The notes: a model not told the origin generated them from the letters alone. DNA of 8,321 bases from an uncultured Collinsella sp. (GCA_902464175.1 CABQHZ010000075.1:1-8321), one strand, 5' to 3'; shown: positions 1 to 6,061, counted from the stretch's first letter. Made by a program: numbers and translations.

Positions 1-746
1 CGGCCGTCGCCGTGGTCCTCGCGGTACACCACGTGTCCGAGGTGCTTGAGCTGATCGGGCTCGCGCGTGATGCCAAGCTCTTCGTTGATGCGACGTGCCG
101 TGGCGGCCGCGACGTCTTCCCCGGGGAGCGGATGGCCGGCACAGCTATCGGCCAGCACCCCGCCCCACAGGCGTTTGAGCGGACTGCGACGACAGAGCAG
201 CAGGCGCGCGTCTTCGCCCTGGCCCTCGACCAGAAGCGTCAGAAATGCCTGATGCAGGATTCCCTCGCCGGTATGGGCCTCGATGCGGTCGACGGGGCCA
301 AGCGCCTCGCCGGTCGCGGCATCAACCGCCACGACCTCGGCGCCTGCGCCGCCCTCATCCCAGCCGGCGCGCAGAATGCGGGCTGCGGCCTCCTCGAGCG
401 CGGCGATGAGTTCCTTGGTGGTATCGAGCATGCGCCGCAAGTCGTCCGCGGTCGCGTTCTCCACATGAAAACCCGTGCTTGCAACTACCGGCACGCCAAA
501 GCGCGTGGCCAGCGCCGCCGCAATATCGTGCGCCGGGATCTCGTCTCGATGGCACGGAACGGCCAGGATGCTCACCGTCGCCGTACGGCCGGGCTCGGGG
601 CGAGGAATGGCCTGCGCCGTGGCGCCCAGGTGCGCAAACTCCGGCGAGCAGGCGTACACCGCCATGCCTCGCGGCGTCACCGTCAGCTGGGCCTCGAGCG
701 CAAACTTGCCCTCGCCCACTGCAACCTTTGTCGTGTGCATACCCAT
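1..746 (-). CDS. LpdD-like domain fused to an IPP-isomerase-like Nudix domain (partial, C-terminus beyond window)
   Basis: The reading frame is open for 248 codons from ATG 746 to the left edge. This start has GGAG about 6 bases upstream; the in-frame ATG at 740 lies too far from it. Residues ~1-118 resemble the LpdD-like family tied to prenylated-FMN decarboxylases: HLGA at 39-42, CHRDE at 65-69, GFHVENAT at 92-99. Residues ~150-248 are a type-1 isopentenyl-diphosphate isomerase Nudix domain: His158 and His165 match E. coli Idi His25/His32, then RRSPLKRLW (186-194), GHP (204-206, His205 = His69) and the Nudix helix RRINEELGI (218-226). The position of catalytic Cys67 is Ala203, with a Cys one residue earlier. 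The usual role is IPP/DMAPP interconversion in the cytoplasm, but the lost Cys makes that doubtful; diphosphate hydrolysis is an alternative. The isomerase-like fold is clear; the LpdD assignment is from remembered family pattern. The equivalents of metal ligands Glu114/116 lie outside the window. Confidence 0.8.
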   Translation of the reverse strand, partial: MGMHTTKVAVGEGKFALEAQLTVTPRGMAVYACSPEFAHLGATAQAIPRPEPGRTATVSILAVPCHRDEIPAHDIAAALATRFGVPVVASTGFHVENATADDLRRMLDTTKELIAALEEAAARILRAGWDEGGAGAEVVAVDAATGEALGPVDRIEAHTGEGILHQAFLTLLVEGQGEDARLLLCRRSPLKRLWGGVLADSCAGHPLPGEDVAAATARRINEELGITREPDQLKHLGHVVYREDHGDG

Positions 747-815
747 GGGATCTCCTGCCGTCCGCAATTACCTGCGACCATCATCGCCTATATAGCGACA
801 ATACAGGCAAGCGCG

Positions 816-884
816 CCAAACCGTCCCAACAATCGATGCTTTTCCTCGATTTCGAGATTTTCATCGAATGTTGGGACGGTTTGG
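816..884. repeat. 23-bp inverted repeat (long hairpin) between divergent genes
   Basis: Arms 816-838 and 862-884 are complementary at 22 of 23 positions, beginning CCAAACCGTCCCAACA on the left and ending TGTTGGGACGGTTTGG on the right. The 23-nt loop holds a second small hairpin (CTCGA 845-849 with TCGAG 852-856). It lies between two divergently transcribed genes, so it cannot be a 3' terminator for either. It could be a dispersed palindromic repeat, an operator, or a structured leader. The remaining bases of 747-973 show no convincing -35/-10 pair; TGATAGAGT at 919-927 is only a weak extended -10. Confidence 0.75.
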
Positions 885-961
885 AATGCGGCAAAGAGGC
901 AGTCACCTTGCCGCGTTCTGATAGAGTTGCAGAAACCCGAAACCCAGCCTTTCCCATTATT

Positions 962-976
962 GGAGTTACCGCTTTG
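962..976 (+). promoter_or_regulatory. Ribosome binding site that fixes a TTG start
   Basis: GGAG at 962-965 sits 8 bases before TTG 974-976. No in-frame ATG or GTG with a binding site occurs before the first membrane segment, so TTG is the likely start of the transporter gene. The longer open frame upstream overlaps the divergent gene and reads as non-coding. Confidence 0.7.
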
Positions 977-2200
977 ACGACCGCATCCACGCTCTCCCCC
1001 GCTCGCACCAAACTCTGCCTGGCACTGCTCGTGTTACTCGGATTTTCGCTCGGTTGTTCGGAGTTCGTGGTCATCGGCATCGAGAGCGACCTGGCCGCAG
1101 AGCTTGGCATCTCGCTTGCCACCGCAGGCCAGCTCATCAGCGTGTTTGCGCTCGTCTATGCCATCGCCACACCGGCGCTCGCACTCGGCACGGGGCGATT
1201 CCGCCGGTATCAGCTGCTTGTGTGCTATAGCGTCATCTTTGTGCTCGGCAACCTGGTTATGGCGCTGGCTCCGAGCTTTCAGGTGCTCTTTATCTCGCGC
1301 ATCGTCCTGGGTTCTGTCTCGGGCGCGTTGCTTGCCGTGGGCGTGACGTATATCCCCGAGCTGTTGTCCCCGCAGCAGACCTCGCTTGTTATCTCGGTGG
1401 TGTACGGCGCGTTTTCCGTGGCAATGGTCTTTGTCACTTCGATTGGCAAGTTTGTGGCCGACACGCTCGACTGGCACGTGGCCATGTACGGTACGCTGAC
1501 CTTTGCCGTTTTGATCTGCGGAGCGCTCGTGGCGTTTATGCCGCGCGCCGGACAGACCGACGAACCCGCTACCTTCCGCGAGCAGGCGGGTCTGCTACGC
1601 GAACCGAGCATCATCACCGGCATGCTCATCTTTTTGTTTGGCGTGGGATCAGTCTATGTGTTCTACGGCTACGTGACGCCTTATCTTGAGCAGGTGCTGG
1701 GCATGGGCACTGTTCAGGCGAGCACCACGCTTATGGCCTACGGCGTGTTCTGCCTGGTCTCGAACATCTTGGGCGGATGGATCGACGCGCGTTTTGGTAT
1801 GAAGGCGCTGCTTGTGACGTTTGTGCTGCAGGCGGCTGCGCTGCTCGGGCTGTTTATTGCCGGTGCCGCTATGCCCATCGCGCTCGTCTTTGTCTTTGGC
1901 CTGGCGCTGCTCATGTATTTGTTCTCGGTGTCGTGCATCACGCACTTTATGGACGTGGCGCGCAGCCGTCATCCCAAGTCGATGGTGCTCGCGAGCTCAG
2001 TGGAGCCCATGGCATTTAACGTCGGCATCTCGTTTGGCACCGCGGTGGGCGGCACCGTGGTGACCGGCATCGGCATCTCCTACGTGGGTGCCGTCGGAGC
2101 CGTGTTCTCGCTCGTAGCCTGGGTGCTCACCTTGGTGACAATCAAGCTCGCCCGCTGGGAGCGCCGCCGCCACGCAGCACAGCCCTCGACGCAGGCATAG
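974..2200 (+). CDS. MFS transporter, DHA1 family (AraJ-like drug/sugar efflux)
   Basis: The product is 408 residues, the usual size for a 12-helix major facilitator. It begins with a short polar N-terminus (MTTASTLSPARTK) followed directly by TM1, and alternating hydrophobic segments fill the rest. The TM1 motif GCSEFVVIGI and the TM4-5 stretch around SRIVLGSVSGALLA match the AraJ/YdhP type of proton-coupled exporters. The TM2-3 loop carries a degenerate motif A (LGTGRFRRYQ in place of G-x-L-A-D-R-x-G-R-R). It ends in a short basic tail (RWERRRHAAQPSTQA). Such proteins sit in the inner membrane and export small molecules; the substrate cannot be read from sequence. The gene stands alone on its strand, is divergent from the Nudix fusion gene, and has no clear Rho-independent terminator after it (only a weak GCGGT/ACCGC stem at 2244-2261 without a T-run). 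Confidence 0.88.
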   Translation: MTTASTLSPARTKLCLALLVLLGFSLGCSEFVVIGIESDLAAELGISLATAGQLISVFALVYAIATPALALGTGRFRRYQLLVCYSVIFVLGNLVMALAPSFQVLFISRIVLGSVSGALLAVGVTYIPELLSPQQTSLVISVVYGAFSVAMVFVTSIGKFVADTLDWHVAMYGTLTFAVLICGALVAFMPRAGQTDEPATFREQAGLLREPSIITGMLIFLFGVGSVYVFYGYVTPYLEQVLGMGTVQASTTLMAYGVFCLVSNILGGWIDARFGMKALLVTFVLQAAALLGLFIAGAAMPIALVFVFGLALLMYLFSVSCITHFMDVARSRHPKSMVLASSVEPMAFNVGISFGTAVGGTVVTGIGISYVGAVGAVFSLVAWVLTLVTIKLARWERRRHAAQPSTQA

Positions 2201-2311
2201 AGGCGGGACCGGGAACGGACGCAGGCACAGCCCAGAGTGGCAAGCGGTCGGTGAAAACCGCCCGACATGATCAGCGCATATCCGCGTGAATGCTCTAGCA
2301 GTTCGTTTTCG

Positions 2312-2392
2312 TGTACTTCAGATACACGCTTTTCTACGATTTAGTGTATTTTAAGTACACGAAATCGTACTAGACTATGTATCTGAAGTACA
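2312..2392. promoter_or_regulatory. Array of three TGTA-N7-TACA operators, 33 bp apart
   Basis: Three 15-bp sites occur at 2312-2326, 2345-2359 and 2378-2392: TGTACTTCAGATACA, TGTATTTTAAGTACA and TGTATCTGAAGTACA. The first is the exact reverse complement of the third. Centres at 2319, 2352 and 2385 are exactly 33 bp apart, about three helical turns, so the sites face the same side of the DNA. The middle site extends to a 35-bp palindrome (2335-2369) with 14-bp arms and one mismatch, and CGAAATCG follows sites 2 and 3. The array ends 21 bp before the ATPase start, so it probably covers that promoter and binds a dimeric repressor or similar. The regulator is unknown; nothing DNA-binding is encoded beside it except possibly the ATPase itself. 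Confidence 0.75.
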
Positions 2393-2413
2393 CGAAATCG
2401 GAAAGGCGGCCCC

Positions 2414-3784
2414 ATGCGCAGATCAATCGAATCCGTTATCGAATCATGGGCGACAAAGGACGCCTCACGCCCCCTCCTCATCCGTGGTGCGCGACGCGTA
2501 GGCAAAACATACGCCGCCGAGGAAATCGGCAGGCGAATCGCCGGCGATGCGTTTATCAAACTCGACTTTCAGACCGATCTTGAGCTGATCGCCCCTCTGT
2601 TTGACTGCCCCACAGACGATGTTGACACCATCGTGGCGCGGATTTCAGACTATAAACGCACCCCCATTCGCAAGGAAACCGCCTTCATCCTGTTTGACGA
2701 GGTGCAACTCTGCGAACGGGCGCTCAACTCGCTTCGCTTTTTCTCGGGTTCGGGCTGGCGCATATGCGCGACCGGAAGCCAACTCGGCGTCGCCACGCGC
2801 AAGCGCAAGTTGCCTTTTCCCAGCGGCGTTCGTCAAGAGACCATGCATCCCATGTCATTCGAGGAGTTTCTCTGGGCGCTCGATGAGGGGCAGATGGCCG
2901 ATGCCGTTCGCACCCACGCCGGCACGCTCGAGACTTACGCCGCACACCAAGCCGCACTCAGCCTGTTTCATCGATATCAGATCGTAGGCGGCATGCCCGC
3001 CGCCGTCAGCGCATATCGCAAGACGTTATCCATCGAAGATGCGCGCATCGAGCAGCGCGAAATCGACGAGACCTATACCGCCGATATGACCGACCCCGAA
3101 AACGGGATCAGCGGAGTGGCAGCGCGCAAGGTCTGGCGTTCCATTCCGTCCCAGCTGCTGCGATCGTCCACAAAGAAATTCAAGTACTCCGAGGTCGAAC
3201 GCGGAGGCCGACGCGCCAAGCTTATCGAACCGCTCGATTGGCTCGAGGGTGCTGGCATCATATCGGTTAACAACCTGACCGATGGCATCGCGCCTCCCCT
3301 CGTCCCCTTTGACGACGAAGACGGGAGTTTCTTTAAGGTCTATCTTCTCGATACGGGTCTCATGTTCTACAAACTCGGTATCAACCCACGGCTCTGGCTA
3401 GACCTCAAGGAGGATTCCGTCATGGCGCTGTCTTCCGACTTTCGCGGCGCCCTGGCGGAAAACTCGGTCATGCAGGCATTTTCGGGGAATGGTTTGCAGA
3501 CGTACTATTGGATGCCGCCGTCTTCTTGGAAGACGAACGGCGAGCTCGATTTTCTACTCCAGACCGACCGTATGGAGATCGTGCCCGTTGAGGTAAAGTC
3601 CGCACGCAACGTGCGCGCGAAAACCCTCGGGTCGTTTATGGACAAAGCCCGGTCGCCGTATGCCTACATTTTGTCCGAGCATAATTTTGCCCGCAGCGAA
3701 ACCGACGACGGACGCGAGCTGCGCCATCTACCCTTGTACGCAGCGGGCTTTATCGGGGCAGACTGCCTCAAGGGCAGTCTGTAA
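2414..3784 (+). CDS. AAA-type ATP-binding protein with C-terminal DUF4143 (PD-(D/E)xK-like) domain
   Basis: The protein has 456 residues, typical of the AAA_14/DUF4143 family. ATG 2414 has AAAGG 7 bases upstream. The N-terminal P-loop domain has Walker A GARRVGKT (25-32), Walker B FILFDE (91-96) and a sensor-like CATGS (117-121). After a helical middle, the C-terminal part shows DTGL, RGALAEN and a GELDF...VEVK pattern (Asp379, Glu393, Lys395) that matches the PD-(D/E)xK nuclease-like fold of DUF4143. These proteins are abundant in gut bacteria, often as stand-alone accessory genes; their biological role is not established, and DNA- or defence-related functions are only proposals. It is preceded by the three-operator array, which suggests tight and perhaps autoregulated expression. 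The phosphatase gene follows after 33 bp on the same strand, so the two may be co-transcribed, but a functional link is not evident. Confidence 0.85.
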   Translation: MRRSIESVIESWATKDASRPLLIRGARRVGKTYAAEEIGRRIAGDAFIKLDFQTDLELIAPLFDCPTDDVDTIVARISDYKRTPIRKETAFILFDEVQLCERALNSLRFFSGSGWRICATGSQLGVATRKRKLPFPSGVRQETMHPMSFEEFLWALDEGQMADAVRTHAGTLETYAAHQAALSLFHRYQIVGGMPAAVSAYRKTLSIEDARIEQREIDETYTADMTDPENGISGVAARKVWRSIPSQLLRSSTKKFKYSEVERGGRRAKLIEPLDWLEGAGIISVNNLTDGIAPPLVPFDDEDGSFFKVYLLDTGLMFYKLGINPRLWLDLKEDSVMALSSDFRGALAENSVMQAFSGNGLQTYYWMPPSSWKTNGELDFLLQTDRMEIVPVEVKSARNVRAKTLGSFMDKARSPYAYILSEHNFARSETDDGRELRHLPLYAAGFIGADCLKGSL

Positions 3785-3817
3785 GCCCCGCGCGACCGCC
3801 CGGAAAGGAGCCGTCAT

Positions 3818-4264
3818 ATGCAACGCATTCTTTTTATCTGCTACGGCAATATCTGTCGCTCGACGATGGCTGAGTCGGTGTTTACCGAGCTGGTGCGTCG
3901 TGCTGGGCGCGAGGCGGAGTTCGTCATCGATTCCGCAGCGACCTCAACCGAGGAGATTGGCAATCCGCCGCATCATGGCACCGTTGCCAAGCTGTGCGAA
4001 GTTGGGATTCCCGTGGTTGCGCACCGTGCACGCCAAGTGCGCCGCGCGGAGTATGACGACTGGGACCACATCGTCTATATGGACGCCGAAAACGCCCGCG
4101 GTCTGCGCCGCATCTTCGGCAGCGACCCCGATGGCAAGATTTCGCGCCTGCTCGATTGGACCGAGCGCCCCGGCGACGTGGCCGACCCGTGGTACACCGG
4201 CAACTTCGATGCCACGTACCGCGACGTGCTTGCCGGTTGCGCGGCCATGCTCGAGCAGCTGTAG
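3818..4264 (+). CDS. Low-molecular-weight protein tyrosine phosphatase
   Basis: The 148-residue length is normal for the family. The P-loop CYGNICRS (8-15) contains nucleophile Cys8 and Arg14 of the C-x5-R signature, right after the first beta strand RILFI. The general acid lies in DPWYTGNF (123-130, Asp123), the family's usual DPWYT loop. It hydrolyses phosphotyrosine on proteins; in bacteria such enzymes often act on tyrosine kinases for capsule polymer or on arginine or tyrosine phosphorylation, but no kinase or polysaccharide gene is visible here. A strong GGAAAGGAG site precedes ATG 3818 by 7 bases. It follows the ATPase gene by 33 bp with no terminator between, so read-through is likely. 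Closest alternative: an arsenate reductase of the same fold, which is less likely because of the DPWYTG loop. Confidence 0.93.
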   Translation: MQRILFICYGNICRSTMAESVFTELVRRAGREAEFVIDSAATSTEEIGNPPHHGTVAKLCEVGIPVVAHRARQVRRAEYDDWDHIVYMDAENARGLRRIFGSDPDGKISRLLDWTERPGDVADPWYTGNFDATYRDVLAGCAAMLEQL

Positions 4265-4308
4265 ACAGGCGCGCACGAAGACGCACGAGCCGTGCCCTCG
4301 GCATAAAA

Positions 4309-4432
4309 CGAGCGTGGATTTTCTCCCGCACACAAATTGAGCGTGGATAATCTCCCACTTTGAGCGCGAAACGGCGCTCTAAACGGGAGATTATCCACGC
4401 TCATTATCTCGGTGGGAGAAAATCCACGCTCG
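4309..4432. repeat. Nested inverted repeats: two 19-bp stems around an inner hairpin
   Basis: An outer stem pairs 4309-4327 (CGAGCGTGGATTTTCTCCC) with 4414-4432. An inner stem pairs 4338-4356 (TGAGCGTGGATAATCTCCC) with 4385-4403. A third stem pairs GAGCGC 4362-4367 with GCGCTC 4374-4379. The motif GAGCGTGGAT-N2-TCTCCC therefore occurs four times, twice on each strand, and each stem is perfect although the stems differ from each other at the central bases. The element fills the space between convergent genes and ends 2 bp past the stop at 4434, so bidirectional termination or mRNA 3'-end protection is plausible. There is no T-run, so it is not a standard intrinsic terminator. A dispersed REP-like element is also possible. 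Confidence 0.85.
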
Positions 4433-4433
4433 A

Positions 4434-4763
4434 TTACTCGTCGACGATCTCGGCGAGCCAGACGTTCAGTGTATCGACCTCGGGACAGCAGAACTTTGCC
4501 GTGCCGGGCTCGTTGCCGGGCACGGTGCCGCCGTAGCGCAGGATGTCGATATAGGGAAAGCCCACGTGGCAGGCCATGGAGCACATCTTGCCGCGGTCGC
4601 GGTCGAAGTCGAAGACGTCGCCGGGCTTGTGGCCATGGTGGCAGCGGCACGTGCCCAGCTGGTCCACGCAGCTAATGCGAATGTGCGGGCGCTTGCCTCG
4701 CGGGGCGCCGAGCGACTTGCCCTCGCCCGCGGCCTCAGCGCCGTCCTCGCCCGCGCTACTCAT
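4434..4763 (-). CDS. Small Cys-rich TIGR04076-like protein of unknown function
   Basis: The protein has 109 residues from ATG 4763. The core (about 28-109) follows the TIGR04076 pattern: a beta strand, then GTCRCHHGHKPGD (37-49), CSMACH (61-66), FPYIDILRYGG (69-79) and a CCP motif (92-94). Seven cysteines (32, 39, 41, 61, 65, 92, 93) and His42/43/45 could bind metal, but no cofactor is established for the family. The first ~26 residues are a low-complexity Gly/Ala/Glu-rich extension. ATG 4763 overlaps the kinase stop by 8 bases (ATGAGTAG), with only a weak ribosome site, so translation is probably coupled. A TTG two codons upstream is a less likely start. Confidence 0.75.
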   Translation of the reverse strand: MSSAGEDGAEAAGEGKSLGAPRGKRPHIRISCVDQLGTCRCHHGHKPGDVFDFDRDRGKMCSMACHVGFPYIDILRYGGTVPGNEPGTAKFCCPEVDTLNVWLAEIVDE

Positions 4764-5580
4764 GGTCAATCACATCCAAGCAGGCCTCGATGGGAAGGCC
4801 GGCGGACTTGTCCTCCTGATCGGCATTGCGCTCGATAAGCTCGGCCACCACGCGCATGGCATCGGACGTCGCGCGTTGCAGGCTCCAGCCAGCCATCACG
4901 CGGCCGACGAGCACCGCCGAGAACGTGTCGCCCGTGCCCGGGAAATAGACCGGAATGAGCTCAAAGGGAATCGTAAAGTACTCCCCCACTACATGGTCGT
5001 AACCGATAACCGCGTTCGTGCCATTGACCACGGCGCTCGTAATGACCACCGACTTGGCGCCCAGGGCACGCACGGCATCCACAAGAGCGCGGCCCTCATC
5101 GGGCGTGATTTGCTCGGCAATGGGCGTATCGGTGAGCAGACACGCCTCGGTGTAGTTTGGCACCGCATAGTCGGCGCACTCGAGCAGGCTGCGCATGAGG
5201 CCGATCGTGGACTCGGGCACGCCGGCGTAGAGCTTGCCGTTGTCGCCCATGATGGGGTCGACGAACACCTTGGTGCCCTTTTGCGCGCGACGGTGGCAAA
5301 AGTCCGAGATGATACGCGTCTCTTCCTCGGTCACGATAAAGCCGGTCGAGATGGCGTCGAACTCAAAGCCGAGCTCCTCCCAGATAGCGAGGCTTTGACG
5401 CACGTACTCCGTGGTGTCGTGGATGTAGAACTTGGGGTAGTTGAGCGTGTCGGAAACAAGCGCCGTCGGCAGGTTATGGATACGGTAGCCCATGTGCGAC
5501 AGCACCGGCAGCATGGCGGAAAGCGCGACCTTGCCGTAACCGCACATATCGTTGATCAGCAGCAGCTGAGTGTTCTTCAT
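4756..5580 (-). CDS. Pyridoxal/pyridoxamine kinase (PdxK/PdxY-like, ribokinase fold)
   Basis: From ATG 5580 (GGGAG about 6 bases upstream) the product is 274 residues, as expected for this family. The frame upstream of this ATG lacks a comparable site. It opens with a beta strand and NDMCGYGKVAL, the vitamin-binding N-terminal loop, and ends with the PfkB-family anion-hole motif GTGDTFSAV (215-223), whose Asp218 is the predicted catalytic base. Other family marks are VFVDPIMGDNG in the centre and PNYTEA. It phosphorylates pyridoxal, pyridoxine or pyridoxamine at the 5' hydroxyl with ATP in the cytoplasm, salvaging B6 vitamers into PLP precursors. Which vitamer is preferred cannot be told from sequence, so I give no symbol. 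It is the first gene of a two-gene unit with the small Cys-rich protein. A related hydroxymethylpyrimidine kinase is possible but less likely. Confidence 0.87.
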   Translation of the reverse strand: MKNTQLLLINDMCGYGKVALSAMLPVLSHMGYRIHNLPTALVSDTLNYPKFYIHDTTEYVRQSLAIWEELGFEFDAISTGFIVTEEETRIISDFCHRRAQKGTKVFVDPIMGDNGKLYAGVPESTIGLMRSLLECADYAVPNYTEACLLTDTPIAEQITPDEGRALVDAVRALGAKSVVITSAVVNGTNAVIGYDHVVGEYFTIPFELIPVYFPGTGDTFSAVLVGRVMAGWSLQRATSDAMRVVAELIERNADQEDKSAGLPIEACLDVIDHE

Positions 5581-5760
5581 GAGGGTCTCCCTTGTTTCGG
5601 GCACAGCGCAGCAGCGCCACAGTGCGACTAAGTGTAGCGCAGGAGGCGTTGTGGGCGGAGGCGAGCGGTACGAAGGGCAAATTGTTGCGGAAAGGTTTCG
5701 GAAATGGGGGCTGTTTGCTCCATGGCGGCCTAGTTGATGCTACTCATATAGCGCCATTTC

Positions 5761-5912
5761 AAAACTATGCCTATTTACTACGTTTAACCGCCCGCCTCTA
5801 ACCACAACGAATTTCTCTCCAACAAAACCGCAGGTAGATAGCTTGCGTTTTTTCAGAAACAGCTGTTGTGGTCAGCGATGCTGGATTCATCGTAGTAATT
5901 AGGCATAGTTTT
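5761..5912. repeat. 152-bp imperfect palindrome with 22-bp ends
   Basis: The terminal arms 5761-5782 and 5891-5912 match as inverted repeats at 21 of 22 positions (AAAACTATGCC... and ...GGCATAGTTTT). A second paired block, ACCACAAC 5801-5808 with GTTGTGGT 5865-5872, has exactly the same centre (5836.5). The 18 bases between the blocks are equal in length on both sides and about half complementary, so the whole element is one degraded fold. A tip hairpin (CGCA 5829-5832, TGCG 5844-5847, then six T) lies near the centre. It sits between divergent genes, so it does not terminate either one. A MITE-like or REP-like repeat, or a structured small RNA, fits best. Confidence 0.75.
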
Positions 5913-5951
5913 TGACAAGGCCGCTTCGAAAAGCGTCATCGCAGCCCAAAG

Positions 5952-5982
5952 TGATCCCTTTTCCTCCGTCCCCCAGGGATCA
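5952..5982. repeat. 8-bp-stem hairpin with pyrimidine-rich loop
   Basis: TGATCCCT (5952-5959) is the perfect inverse complement of AGGGATCA (5975-5982), and the 15-nt loop is almost all C and T (TTTCCTCCGTCCCCC). The purine-rich complement contains GGAGG. No T-run follows. It may be a short dispersed repeat or a regulatory hairpin. Confidence 0.5.
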
Positions 5983-6016
5983 GATTGCCGCTTAGGAGCA
6001 TTTGCAGCGTCGAGCG

Positions 6017-6044
6017 GTTACGGCGTTTGGTAAAACGTCGTAAC
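6017..6044. repeat. 28-bp palindrome just upstream of the marR promoter
   Basis: GTTACGGCGTTT (6017-6028) and AAACGTCGTAAC (6033-6044) form 12-bp inverted arms around GGTA, with one non-matching pair that would be G-U in RNA. The palindrome ends 17 bases before the -35 element, a typical place for an activator or second-repressor site. A terminator is unlikely because no T-run follows. Confidence 0.6.
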
Positions 6045-6061
6045 TTAATAAGTTTGGTACC

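Larger units (their letters stand above)
5581..6061. other. Long divergent intergenic region with several palindromes
   Basis: No convincing gene is present between the divergent kinase and MarR genes. The region holds the palindromes listed separately (5761-5912, 5952-5982, 6017-6044) and a small stem CGCTT/AAGCG at 5922-5935. A 52-codon plus-strand frame, 5579-5737, overlaps the kinase start and has no ribosome site; it is best read as non-coding or as a remnant. On the minus strand TACACT (5631-5636) could be a -10 for the kinase but lacks a -35 partner. Confidence 0.6.

Noticed and set aside
479..973. Upstream extension of the MFS reading frame and the overlapping plus-strand frame from 12
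   Set aside because: They run antisense to the Idi-like gene, read as Pro/Arg/Ser-rich non-protein, and the TTG at 974 has its own GGAG site.
2244..2261. Stem GCGGT/ACCGC after the MFS gene as a terminator
   Set aside because: Only a 5-bp stem and no T-run follows.
2312..2392. Short CRISPR-like repeat array
   Set aside because: One copy is inverted relative to the others, the repeats are 15-bp palindromes with 18-bp spacers, and the position fits operators at a promoter.
3660..4340. 226-codon open frame overlapping the phosphatase
   Set aside because: Different frame of the phosphatase gene, which has the clear CYGNICRS and DPWYTG motifs; this frame has none.
4576..5631. 351-codon open frame on the plus strand
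   Set aside because: Antisense to the B6 kinase and TIGR04076-like gene; composition is His/Arg-rich and shows no family motif.
5829..5853. Hairpin plus six T as an intrinsic terminator
   Set aside because: Stem is only four clean pairs, and it lies between divergent genes with no transcript to end; treated as part of the larger palindrome.
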